From Amia ocellicauda (lineage: Eukaryota > Chordata > Actinopteri > Amiiformes > Amiidae): 64,000 bases of DNA. Made by a program: the position numbers and the translations under genes. Position 1 is the stretch's first letter, and every line of letters begins with the position of its first letter. The DNA is taken from the NCBI RefSeq assembly GCF_036373705.1, contig NC_089857.1, forward strand, positions 42,658,784 through 42,722,783, written 5' to 3'. Below, in pieces: positions 1 to 10,881 of this stretch. The notes under the pieces were generated by a model, which ran no database searches, had not been told where the DNA came from, and worked only from the letters and a program-made list of their open reading frames with translations.

Positions 1-1300
1 AAGAGTGTTATAGGGGACATGGGTGTGTCATAGGGGACAAAAGAGTGTTGTAGAGGACATGGGTGTGTCATAGGGGACACAAGAGTGTTGTAGAGGACAT
101 GGGTGTGTCATAGGGGACACAAGAGTGTTGTAGAGGACATGGGTGTGTCATAGGGGACACAAGAGTGTTGTAGAGGACATGGGTGTGTCAGGAGACACAA
201 GAGTGTTATAGGGGACATGGTTGTGCCATAGGGGACACAAGAGTGTTGTAGAGGACATGGGTGTGTCATGGGGGACACAAGAGTGTTGTAGAGGACATGG
301 GTGTGTCATAGGGGACACAAGAGTGTTGTAGAGGACATGGGTGTGTCAGGAGACACAAGAGTGTTATAGGGGACATGGGTGTGCCATAGGGGACACGAGT
401 GTTGTAGAGGACATGGGTGTGTCATGGGGGACACAAGAGTGTTGTAGAGGACATGGGTGTGTCATAGGGGACACAAGAGTGTTGTAGAGGACATGGGTGT
501 GTCATAGGGGACACAAGAGTGTTGTAGAGGACATGGGTGTGTCATGGGGGACACAAGAGTGTTGTAGAGGACATGGGTGTGTCATAGGGGACACAAGAGT
601 GTTGTAGAGGACATGGGTGTGTCATTGGGGACACAAGAGTGTTGTAGAGGACATGGGTGTGTCATAGGGGACACGAGTGTTGTAGAGGACATGGGTGTGT
701 CATGGGGGACACAAGAGTGTTGTAGAGGACATGGGTGTGTCATGGGGGACACAAGAGTGTTGTAGAGGACATGGGTGTGTCATAGGGGACACAAGAGTGT
801 TGTAGAGGACATGGGTGTGTCATAGGGGACACAAGAGTGTTGTAGAGGACATGGGTGTGTCATAGGGGACACAAGAGTGTTGTAGAGGACATGGGTGTGT
901 CATAGGGGACACAAGAGTGTTGTAGAGGACATGGGTGTGTCATGGGGGACACAAGAGTGTTGTAGAGGACATGGGTGTGTCATAGGGGACACAAGAGTGT
1001 TGTAGAGGACATGGGTGTGTCATGGGGGACACAAGAGTGTTGTAGAGGACATGGGTGTGTCATAGGGGACACAAGAGTGTTGTAGAGGACATGGGTGTGT
1101 CAGGAGACACAAGAGTGTTGTAGAGGACATGGGTGTGTCATAGGGGACACAAGAGTGTTGTAGAGGACATGGGTGTGTCATAGGGGACACAAGAGTGTTG
1201 TAGAGGACATGGGTGTGTCATAGGGGACACAAGAGTGTTGTAAGGGACAGAGACCTGTCGAAGGGGACACGAGTGTTGAAAGGGACAGGGGCGTGTCATA
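1..1300. repeat. 40-bp minisatellite array (G-rich on + strand)
   Basis: A tandem array of a 40-bp unit containing the blocks GAGTGTTGTAGAGGACATGG and GTGTGTCATAGGGGACACAA runs from the left edge to about 1250, then decays to about 1300. Some units are shorter (about 34 bp, with GTCAGGAGACAC replacing GTCATAGGGGACAC) or carry single substitutions such as ATGGGG for ATAGGG. About 31 copies are visible and the array continues off the left edge. Each unit holds a short inverted pair, GTGTC and GACAC. Short open frames across the array follow from the repeat and are not genes. Confidence 0.97.
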
Positions 1301-1639
1301 GGGGACAAAGGTGATGCAGCCTTATGTGGTGTCTTATGGGCGTAGCAGGAGAGCAAGGTGCTTCATATTTCAGAGGTACTGTAGTGTGTACAATGAAAAT
1401 CATATCGCTGTTACATCAGTATATTTTACAATAAAGGCATTTTTGTTGATCATTTTGTATCGTTGCAGTTTACTGTCAATACAGACTGAGCCGACTACTG
1501 TTAAGCTGAGGTTGAAATGTGTACACCACCATCGCGTGTTTCACCCTTTTACTATCTGCCCTGAGTAAACACAGCTCCGGTGTCCTGCGCAGGGCATATA
1601 TATTAACTGCCCCCTGCCCCTGCCGCCACTGCCCGCCCT

Positions 1640-2220
1640 TTACCCGCCAACTGCGACAACGACAGACAGCAGCGGATTCGCGCCAAGCCCCTCGGACCCG
1701 CCCAGGGCGACCCCGTTCCCGCTGACAGTACGGTGGCCGGGACGCTACACTCTTAACAGACGGCGCATGTGGTGGAAATACCGGTGCGGCTGGACAGCGC
1801 TGCTCGGACGGGCTAGAGGTAATGTCGGTCATTATTTTATACTATTTTAATTATATATCAATCTGCTCCAACTGCTATAAATCCTCGCCGCTGATTGGCC
1901 AACGAGCGCACGATGCTTTGCTAATGTTTAGGATCGATAAGACAAGATCACAATCCGATCCTCCGTGTTGTCAGAATGATGGCGTGTTTCGTTTAATCGA
2001 TTATAAATAATCAGTTAACAGACAGGACAGATTTCCGATTTGGATCTGCGAGCCCTGCGTCACGAAGACCAGGCCGTTAAAAACACACGGATTTTGCTAG
2101 AATGGACACATGCGCACAGTGTTGCGGGCGCAGTGGGTCCTGACTGCTGATTGGTCACAAACAGTCACGTTGCAACATGGACCAATCAGACATCGCGATA
2201 TAGGTCTGTGACGTCAGATG
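1640..2220. promoter_or_regulatory. Promoter-like CpG/CCAAT/CRE cluster
   Basis: GC- and CpG-rich sequence at about 1640-1820 is followed by a TATAAAT (1876-1882), inverted CCAAT boxes ATTGG at 1894-1898 and 2150-2154, a direct CCAAT at 2182-2186 and a perfect CRE, TGACGTCA, at 2209-2216. NF-Y and CREB/CREM sites in this density are typical of promoters. A donor-like AGAG/GTAATG near 1818 could end a non-coding first exon. The nearest downstream gene on the + strand is tex15, whose first recognisable coding exon (10858) begins with a splice acceptor, so its 5' exon must lie upstream. The assignment to tex15 is inference. Confidence 0.45.
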
Positions 2221-5200
2221 TGCGTTAGTGTCAATCATTGGCGGTCGTGTCATTCCGTTATTAGAGGGAAAATTATGAAAATGTGAAATGCACGCCTGTG
2301 GCAGCAAGAATGTGTAGAAAATGTTTCCTAAAAAAGAGAATAAACACGCTGAGGTTGTAAGAAATACTCGTTTCATTATTTCTCTTTGTTTTAGGGGCCC
2401 TACATTTTGCAGGGGACATGTGCTGATTAAATCCTATGTATAAATATATAAGCTCATACATTTTCGACATTTCTTAAAGGATTGAAATGGATGCTTGATA
2501 CAGTTATTTTCAAAGGATAAATGGAGTCCAAACTGCTGTGCGTGTGAAATGACTGACACAGAGAGCAGGCCCGGTTGCTCCAACTCCAAATTAAATCCCA
2601 AGGACATCGTTATAATTTCCGTCTAAAGGTTAAGGAATGAGACATTTTTATATTATCTCTATGAAAAAAGGTGATATAAATAATGAACACATTTATCTAT
2701 CTATGTGAAAATAGTCTCGATAAAATTAGGTGTTTGAATTTGCCAGTAAATAAAGATTAACCAGATATGAACAGAACTTTATTGAATGAATACATTAGTG
2801 AATCGCCACAAATAATGATTGCCATAAAACAAACAGAACACAAAACAACGTTTGATCGGTAGTTAATTTTTCTAGCAGTTATTACAGTCCGTTATAATGA
2901 CTAACTTGTTTCAACAGCAAATTCCAACAACACGTGTAACACGCCAAGAGTGGCGTGGGCTTGAACATGTGCAGAAGGAGTCTTGTGTGTGTCTTATTAA
3001 GATACACCCATGAAATAGCAAAAGGTCCCTTCGTGGGCCCTGGCCATGGACCCCAATGGGGGCATCGGTGGCCCCCAGACCCCAGCCTATCTGTGATAGC
3101 CATTGGCACTCCTTTTGTACATTTCAGACATGCTTCAGTTCTGACTCTCACGTTTGAGTTAATGATCACAGTCCTGTTGAATCACTTTACAAAGGAGGAT
3201 GTGCGTCGTGCACGAACTGTGGGAAGAACTAGGGTGTATGGCATTACCACAGCATCTATCTACAGATCTCTTGCGGTATATATTAAAATATTGTCTATTT
3301 GCAAATGTATTTATGTAATTTGTAAAATGCACAAGAACAACCATCCCATTCACGTTGTGGATACATCCAAAATATATCTTACAGACAATGTATATTCATT
3401 TAAAATATAGTTCCAGTATGTTTATACTGGATAGGCAGCGCAACCCTGGCGAAAGTACTTCACAGTGTCTGCAAAAACTACTCTCAGCACCTAGAGAAAC
3501 ACTTAATCCAGCCCATGAGTCAGTGTTTCAGTTTGCATGTCTGTATATGTGAAGAGGCTGTTGCTGGGCCGTGCTGGCTGTACCGCAGTGCACTACACTG
3601 GCTGATCTGCAGCTGTTTCCAGTCAGTCAGTGCGGTGGTTTGTGTGATGGTGTATTTTTCAGGACATCTGCTCACCTCTGTGATACTGATCGCTCAGGAA
3701 AGATGTACAGCACGGCTGCACTCGACACCTTGATCTTAATCTCGCTGCCTCTAACTCAGACAGATTGTGTGACACTGATTGACATCTTCAGGTCGAGGCT
3801 CTTAACGTTCTGTATTTAGTTCAATATTTCCATCGTTTCTCTTCTACACATTTCCACTGAGCTTTAGGTGCAGAAGAAATGTGTTACCTACCTACATATA
3901 AATATTTCCATGTGTTGTATAATGTGACAGTTTATTTTCCTCCACAATGGATAAGCTATACATAAAATACTTTAAAAATAAGCATGCATTTAAATATTGC
4001 TGTAGAATGAAATGAATATTAATGTGGCCTGGAATTCAATTTCCCTTTTGGTTTTAGCAAGCTTGGACTTTTTTGACAGGCAAGGCAATAATGTAGGAGG
4101 GAACTGTCTGTGTTTTGGAGAATAAAGCAATAAAGATAGAATATTAATGTGTGGGAATTGGACTGATATAATCCTCATGTCCAACATAGGCCGATGCTTT
4201 CTGTGATCCCAGACCCTCTTCTCCCTCTCTCTCTCTTTTTCATTAAACACACCTTTATTTTTAAGACAAAAGCAGCTTTAACTTGAAAAACAGTAGAGAC
4301 TTGAGGCTACACTTATTTATTTTATTTGCTTACAACAAAGCAAATAGAGTTATTAAAGTATGTTGGCTGCATGTGGCAATTCGTTCGGCATAAATCATGA
4401 TCGGATGTGTTATTATTTAAGGTAGAATGCAGGTTCGTATCAGCGATAGTTTGTGGATTAGTCTGAGCAGTTTAGGAGTATTATGCATAATGTGGTAGTA
4501 TGTGACAGTAATTAGGTTAGTAGTTATTATTCTGCCAAGCCTGTTTCATCTGGCTGGGGGTTTGCTAGATAGCAGGTAGAGAGAGTGGGAATCTTGTTCA
4601 TCCCGAAATACAATTATAATTATAATTTTAAATGAAATATGTGTAAACAGTTTGTTTGACTGTTTCTTCTTCTTCTTATGATTATTATTAATGGTGTCAC
4701 AGTTCATTCTGCTTGGATGTCGCCCCAAATAAGGGCATCTGCTCAGAATTGTGTTATTAATAATAATAATGCAGACCAGCTTTTCGGGTGAGTTTGGAAA
4801 GCAGAAGAAACAGGAAATCCTTGCAACAGTAAAGCGAGATTTAATCTGCTCAACAGCGTGCCGACTCCTTAGAAACAAGAGTGACAGCAAAACTGCTATT
4901 CTGGTCAGTTTATAGCAGCTAAATACTGAGCTCTGAATTGATCCTGTCGCACACCTGTGGCCAGGGCAGCAATGTGGCAGTGAAAGCACAGACGGCAAAC
5001 CCCTGGACTGTTATCTGTGCTGCTGCTTTACATACGAGTCCATGATGAGGGGGAATTTGTCCAGAGGAACTTGAGGAAATAAGCTCTGACGGAACGAAGT
5101 TGCTGCTCTCAGAGACGGCAGAGCTCTTGTGGTCCGAGGCGGGCGGCTCCCTCTGGGGTTTTGTGTGTTTGTTTCTGGATTGCTACCAGTTTGGATGCTT

Positions 5201-5582
5201 CTCTCAGGCTTTACAAGAACACAATATCTGGGCAATTGTCCCTGCTCTGGTGCGCTATGGGTGAGTGTGGCGGTGCTGTCCGAGGACTGAGCTGGGATGT
5301 TGTCAGCCAGACAGTCATATGTGCGGTATGACTTTGGCTAATTGCTCCTAATTAATAGTGTGTTCAGGTTTCGAGCAGCCGACTGCAGGTCTGTAGGAGG
5401 TGCTCTCCCTAATTAACAAGACTGCAGACGCTAATTAACGAGACTACAGCTGCTGTGTGGGCTGCAAAGCTGGGTAGGTCATGAGTTTCAGAGTCACAGC
5501 AACAGGCTGGAAAAGCTCAGAATGCCACAAGTAAGTGAATGAACTTCATCCTCTGACAGCCGCTGTGTAGCCGAGGGCTTCT
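2221..5582. other. Intergenic, no gene seen
   Basis: I see no coding signature on either strand. A short dispersed-repeat tail at about 4725-4776 (AAGGGCATCTGCTCAG followed by an ATTAATAATAATAAT tract) resembles the tail at 23567-23601. The remainder looks like unique AT-rich intergenic sequence. Confidence 0.6.
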
Positions 5583-6838
5583 CTGTGCCGTGTGTTTCTG
5601 CAGTGCGGTGTGTGTGTGTTTCTGCAGTGCGGTGTGTGTGTGTGTTTCTGCAGTGCGGTGTGTGTGTGTGTTTCTGCAGTGCGGTGTGTGTGTGTTTCTG
5701 CAGTGCGGTGTGTGTGTGTGTTTCTGCAGTGCGGTGTGTGTGTGTGTTTCTGCAGTGCGGTGTGTGTGTGTTTCTGCAGTGCGGTGTGTGTGTGTTTCTG
5801 CAGTGCGGTGTGTGTGTGTGTTTCTGCAGTGTGGTGTGTGTGTGTGTGTGTGTTTCAGCAGTGTGGTGTGTGTGTGTTTCTGCAGTGCGGTGTGTGTGTG
5901 TTTCTGCAGTGCGGTGTGTGTGTGTTTCTGCAGTGTGGTGTGTGTGTGTGTGTGTTTCTGCAGTGCGGTGTGTGTGTGTTTCTGCAGTGCGGTGTGTGTG
6001 TGTTTCTGCAGTGTGGTGTGTGTGTGTGTGTGTTTCTGCAGTGCGGTGTGTGTGTGTGTGTTTCTGCAGTGTGTGTTTCTGCAGTGCGGTGTGTGTGTGT
6101 GTTTCTGCAGTGCGGTGTGTGTGTGTGTTTCTGCAGTGTGTGTTTCTGCAGTGCGGTGTGTGTGTGTGTTTCTGCAGTGCGGTGTGTGTGTGTTTCTGCA
6201 GTGCGGTGTGTGTGTGTGTGTTTCTGCAGTGTGGTGTGTGTGTGTGTTTCTGCAGTGTGGTGTGTGTGTGTGTTTCTGCAGTGCGGTGTGTGTGTGTGTT
6301 TCTGCAGTGCGGTGTGTGTGTGTTTCTGCAGTGCGGTGTGTGTGTGTTTCTGCAGTGCGGTGTGTGTGTGTGTTTCTGCAGTGCGGTGTGTGTGTGTGTT
6401 TCTGCAGTGCGGTGTGTGTGTGTTTCTGCAGTGCGGTGTGTGTGTGTTTCTGCAGTGCGGTGTGTGTGTGTGTTTCTGCAGTGCGGTGTGTGTGTGTTTC
6501 TGCAGTGCGGTGTGTGTGTGTGTTTCTGCAGTGCGGTGTGTGTGTGTGTGTGTTTAAGCAGTGCGGTGTGTGTGTGTGTTTCTGCAGTGCGGTGTGTGTG
6601 TGTGTTTCTGCAGTGCGGTGTGTGTGTGTGTTTCTGCAGTGCGGTGTGTGTGTGTTTCTGCAGTGCGGTGTGTGTGTGTGTGTTTCTGCAGTGTGGTGTG
6701 TGTGTGTGTTTCTGCAGTGTGGTGTGTGTGTGTGTTTCTGTAGTGCAGTGTGTGTGTGTGTTTCTGCAGTGCGGTGTGTGTGTGTGTTTCTGCAGTGCGG
6801 TGTGTGTGTGTTTCTGCAGTGCGGTGTGTGTGTGTGTT
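5583..6838. repeat. GT-rich minisatellite with PstI core
   Basis: A tandem array of a roughly 22-30 bp unit with the core TTTCTGCAGTGCGG followed by a (TG)n tract of variable length, so the repeat is a minisatellite carrying an internal microsatellite. Variants include TGTGG for TGCGG, occasional TTTCAGCAG or TTTAAGCAG, and three short TTTCTGCAGTGTG units near 6060-6150. About 50 copies are present. No stop codon occurs in several frames of either strand because the unit lacks them. The resulting open frames of up to about 500 codons (Cys-Val rich one way, His-Thr rich the other) are artefacts. Confidence 0.97.
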
Positions 6839-7442
6839 TAAAAATGCCCAAATGTATTTTAAGATCAAACTTAAAATGACACTTCATTCTCACAGCACAG
6901 TAATTACACATCTCAATTAGTGTACTGGACACAAAAAGCTTTACCCATAGAACTGTTATATATTTTTCAATATGTTGAATAAGAAGAAGTAACCCCACAT
7001 AGTTTTTCAACTGTCCGCAAATCAATGTTTTAGAAAATGGCAACATAAGAGAATCATGAGAGAACTGATTAGACTATTAGAAGAAGAAACCGCGGCTGGG
7101 TAACTACAGACCCTTGCTTTGGAAATGTGTTGACGCAGCTGTGGACAACCTGACAGACTAGTCCAGTGTCTCACACCACGAATTGGTGTAGTTTCTATCG
7201 CATCTGCAGGTTATTAAGCACAGCTATATATATGTGTGTGTATATGTATATATTTAAACCGCTGGTATTGACGATAAATACATTTTCACCACTGGTGAGG
7301 CTTATCAGTATTTTTTCACCAATACCTTGTGACCAAAAAAAGAAGGTGTCGCCCTGCCGAGTGAAAGGGTCACAAATGCGAGTGTTTTGGTTGCAGTTTA
7401 CTACCCTGTGCCCGAGAGAAGGACTAAGTCTTAATATATGTA
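6839..7442. other. Intergenic, nothing recognised
   Basis: Unique-looking sequence between the minisatellite and the Tc1-like element. There is no coding or RNA gene signature, only a short TATATG-rich tract near 7222-7255. Confidence 0.6.
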
Positions 7443-7444
7443 TA

Positions 7445-9008
7445 CAGTGGGTGGAAAAAAGTATTTGATCCCCTGCTGATTTGCACACTGACAAAGAAAT
7501 GATCAGTCTATAATTTTAATGGTAGGTGTATTTTAACAGTGAGAGACAGAATAACAGCAAAAAAATCCAGAAAAACGCATTTCAAAAAAGTTATAAATTG
7601 ATTTGCATGTTAATGAGGGAAATAAGTATTTGACCCCTTCGACTTAGTACTTGGTGGCAAAACCCTTGCTGGCAATCACAGAGGTCAGACGTTTCTTGTA
7701 GTTGGCCACCAGGTTTGCACACATCTCAGGAGGGATTTTGTCCCACTCCTCTTTGCAGATCCTCTCCAAGTCATTAAGGTTTCGAGGCTGACGCTAACGC
7801 TCCCTCCACAGATTGTCTATGGGATTATGGTCTGGAGACTGGCTAGGCCACTCCAGGACCTTGATGTGCTTCTTCTTGAGCCACTCCTTTGTTGCCTTGG
7901 CTGTGTGTTTTGGGTCATTGTCATGCTGGAATACCCATCCACGACCCATTTTCAATGCCATGGCTGAGGGAAGGAGGTTCTCACCCAAGATTTGACGGTA
8001 CATGGCCCCGTCCATCGTCCCTTTGATGCGGTGCAGTTGTCCTGTCCCCTTAGCAGAAAAACACCCCCAAAGCATAATGTTTCCACCTCCATGTTTGACG
8101 GTGGGGATAGTGTTCTTGGGGTCATTCCTCCTCCTCCAAACACGGCGAGTTGAGTTGATGCCAAAGAGCTTGATTTTGGTCTCATCTGACCACAACACTT
8201 TCACCCAGTTCTCCTCTGAATCATTCAGATGTTCATTGGCAAACTTCAGACGGGCCTGTACATGTGCTTTCTTGAGCAGGGGGACCTTGCGGGCGCTGCA
8301 GGATTCCAGTCCTTCACGGCGTAGTGTGTTACCAATTGTTTTCCTGGTGACTATGGTCCCAGCTGCCTTGAGATCATTAACAAGATCCTCCCGTGTAGTT
8401 CTGGGCTGATTCCTCACCGTTCTCATGATCATTGAAACTCCACGAGGTGAGATCTTGCATGGAGCCCCAGACCGAGGGAGACTGACAGTTATTTTGTGTT
8501 TCTTCCATTTGCGAATAATCGCACCAACTGTTGTCACCTTCTCACCAAGCTGCTTGGCGATGGTCTTGTAGCCCATTCCAGCCTTGTGTAGGTCTACAAT
8601 CTTGTCCCTGACATCCTTGGACAGCTCTTTGGTCTTGGCCATGATGGAGAGTTTGGAATCTGATTGATTGATTGCTTCTGTGGACAGGTGTCTTTTATAC
8701 AGGTAACGAGCTGAGATTAGGAGAGTCCCTTTAAGAGAGTGCTCCTAATCTCAGCTCGTTACCTGTATAACAGACACCTGGGAGCCAGAAATCTTGCTGA
8801 TTGATAGGGGATCAAATACTTATTTCCCTCATTAACACGCAAATCAATTTATAACTTTTTTGAAATGCGTTTTTCTGGATTTTTTTACTGTTATTCTGTC
8901 TCTCGGTGTTAAAATACACCTACCATTAAAATTATAGACTGATCATTTCTTTGTCAGTGGGCAAACGTACAAAATCAGCAGGGGATCAAATACTTTTTTC
9001 CCTCACTG
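7445..9008 (-). mobile_element. Tc1-like transposon with defective transposase
   Basis: The element is bounded by TA target-site duplicates (7443-7444 and 9009-9010) and long terminal inverted repeats beginning CAGTG, with the shared block AAAAAAGTATTTGATCCCCT. The transposase reads on the minus strand from the ATG at 8642: an N-terminal HTH/paired-like DNA-binding region (residues about 1-110), then the DDE core with LWSDET and QHDNDPKH. Translation stops at 7794, soon after a motif reading NPIDNLW where the family normally has NPIENLW. Coding-like sequence resumes beyond the stop (QPRNLNDLE-type residues, then on to about 7650), so a small deletion with frameshift truncated the protein to 282 residues. 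The copy should be unable to move itself. Confidence 0.95.
8686..8780. repeat. Long perfect hairpin inside the Tc1 element
   Basis: Arms 8696-8723 and 8742-8769 are perfectly complementary over 28 bp, and the stem extends imperfectly to about 8686 and 8780 (CAGGTGTC against GACACCTG). It lies between the transposase start and the 3' inverted repeat. From memory such an internal palindrome belongs to this Tc1 family, so it is part of the element and not an independent feature. Confidence 0.9.
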
Positions 9009-9261
9009 TATGTGTAATAAACCCTGTGCTGCTCTAATTTGCATTGATGGAACTGGATTCAGTTTTCCTTTGAGTTGAAACAATGGGTTATTTGAATGTC
9101 ACCCAAAATGCGTTTCCAAAGCATGACAAGTTTGCATTCAGCATTCATGTTTTTGCATATAGCAGGTCTGGGACCACAGTCTTCTGCTTTGTAAATCCCG
9201 ATGCCACATTATCTCACATAGCGGACATGGGAATTGCAATTTCTCATTTTCATAAAACAGT

Positions 9262-9800
9262 AACATAAGAACATAAGAAAGTTTAATGAGTTAGGATCTC
9301 ACTGGAGTTCTGGTTCCTGGTGGAGCTCCGACCCATGCCACGCACAGCCAGTCTGAACTCGTTTAACTCGGTCTTCCCCTTCCACTCGTCTGCCCAGGGC
9401 TGACGCTATAGTACCCTAATAACATTATTACTGTTACTTTCTCAACTTTGAGTCACATGGTCAGACAATGGGTTCTTGTCCAGCAAACGACACGCCGGCT
9501 TTTTCCGCCAGTCTCCTCTGTTCCAGGGTGAGAAGGTTCAGATCCTCAGTCTCTCAGTAGGACATTCCCTTCAGACCTGGAATAAGTCTGGTTGCTCTCC
9601 TCTGAACTGCCTCTAGAGCAGCGATATCTTTCTTGAAGTGTGGAGCCCAGAACTGTCCACAGTATCCAGATGAGCTCTAACTAGCGCATTGTACAGTCTG
9701 AACATCACTGCCCTTGTTCTCAATTCCACACTTTAGACAATATACCTTGTGTTTGCCTTTTTTATTGCTTCCCCACACTGTTTGGATGGGGAGAGTGAGG
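9262..9800 (-). mobile_element. CR1/L2-like LINE 3' fragment, interrupted
   Basis: The minus strand carries the 3' part of a non-LTR retrotransposon. From about 9513 to 9800 it matches the LINE copies at 11830-12310 and 52210-52785. The encoded residues correspond to the C-terminal end of the reverse transcriptase ORF (ALVRA and AVQRRA-type motifs), with many lesions. The characteristic tail AACATAAGAACATAAGAAAG lies at 9262-9281 and is separated from the body by the 223-bp unit at 9290-9512. It is a dead fragment. Confidence 0.8.
9290..9512. repeat. 223-bp duplicated unit, copy 1
   Basis: This block is repeated in the same orientation at 11421-11643, with the same length and four mismatches by eye (about 98% identical). 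It begins GTTAGGATCTCACTGG and ends TTTTTCCGCCAGT. It sits between the tail and body of a LINE fragment. I do not recognise the family and see no coding frame in it. Confidence 0.9.
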
Positions 9801-10530
9801 AGTGTAATATGTTTATCTCAGCAGTAACAATTCATGCACAGGGTGTTTGCTGTTCAGTTTGTTTTGTATTTTATTTTTACGAATAGTGGTATCTCTCTGA
9901 TGCACAGATCTCTGCAGACATACACACCGTGCCTGTCCTTTTTTCTTTTTCTTTTTTGACATACTTAAGAGTATGCAAATTCCGGCCCAGAGAGACTGAG
10001 TCTCTGTTTTCGCACATTGTGGTACAATCACAAGTTTGGTGGATTTCCTGTCTGTCTGTGGAGGTGTTGCACAATTGAACAATTTGCAGCATTGTGTATT
10101 ACTTCTGTCTTGGAATGTGTTTCACATCAAACCAAAACCAAGTATAAATTTACTATAGAGAAAAAAAAAAAAAAATTGAGAAAAACTGTTGGTCAGGGTG
10201 TAAACGTAAGGGAGACCTCAACAGTAACAGAGCAACTGCTTGTCTTATCAAGCCTTCCCTGTTTCTGTGGGGAAACTCATTTTGACACAATTAAATATAG
10301 TTCCACAATAATAAAGTAAGACAGTGTGTCTGTGCCCAAAGAGAGCCTTCAGGTGAATGAAATACGAGCGACTGGTGGAATGTCTGAGTTCTCCGGTGTT
10401 CCGGCTGCAGGTGCTTGTTTTTGTTTGGTTTTGTTTTGTTTTGATTTGGATTTAATGGCAGTTTGTTTCTGCTTTTAAAATGGCGATGCATGAACTTAAC
10501 ATGGCTTCTAAAACTACTGCTGTTCTTTGC

Positions 10531-10800
10531 TGAAACTATGGTGTGTGTGTGTGTGAATGACTGAATGTGTGACTGTGTGTGGAGAGTGAGTGTGAGAGTG
10601 TTAGTGTCAGTGTGTGTTTGTGCGTGTGTATTAGTGTGATTGTTTGTGTGTGCGTGTGTGTGTTAGTGGGTTTGTTAGTGTATGTGTGTGCTTGTGTATT
10701 AGTGTGAGTGAGTAAGTGTGGGTGTGTTATTGTATGTGTTTGCTTGTGTATTAGTGTGAGTGTGTTGTGTGTATATTAGTGTTAGTGTGTGTGTTAGGAT
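10531..10800. repeat. Degenerate GT-rich simple repeat
   Basis: A tract of imperfect GTGTGT, GTGAGTGT and GTATTAGTGT blocks lies directly upstream of the first recognised tex15 coding exon (acceptor at 10857). It looks like a decayed (GT)n microsatellite. Confidence 0.85.
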
Positions 10801-10881
10801 TCTACAGATGATTGGTTTCTGACAACCGCGCTGGTCTCTGATCTCTCTGTCCCTCAGGGTGATGTGCAGGACTCAGACAGG

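Noticed and set aside
3000-3085. GC-rich patch with GGGCCC and CCATGG palindromes
   Set aside because: Too short and isolated to support a promoter or gene.
5517-7046. Open frames of up to 509 codons with His-Thr or Cys-Val repeats
   Set aside because: They lie on the GT minisatellite, whose unit contains no stop codon in several frames on both strands. There is no unique protein sequence and no promoter context.
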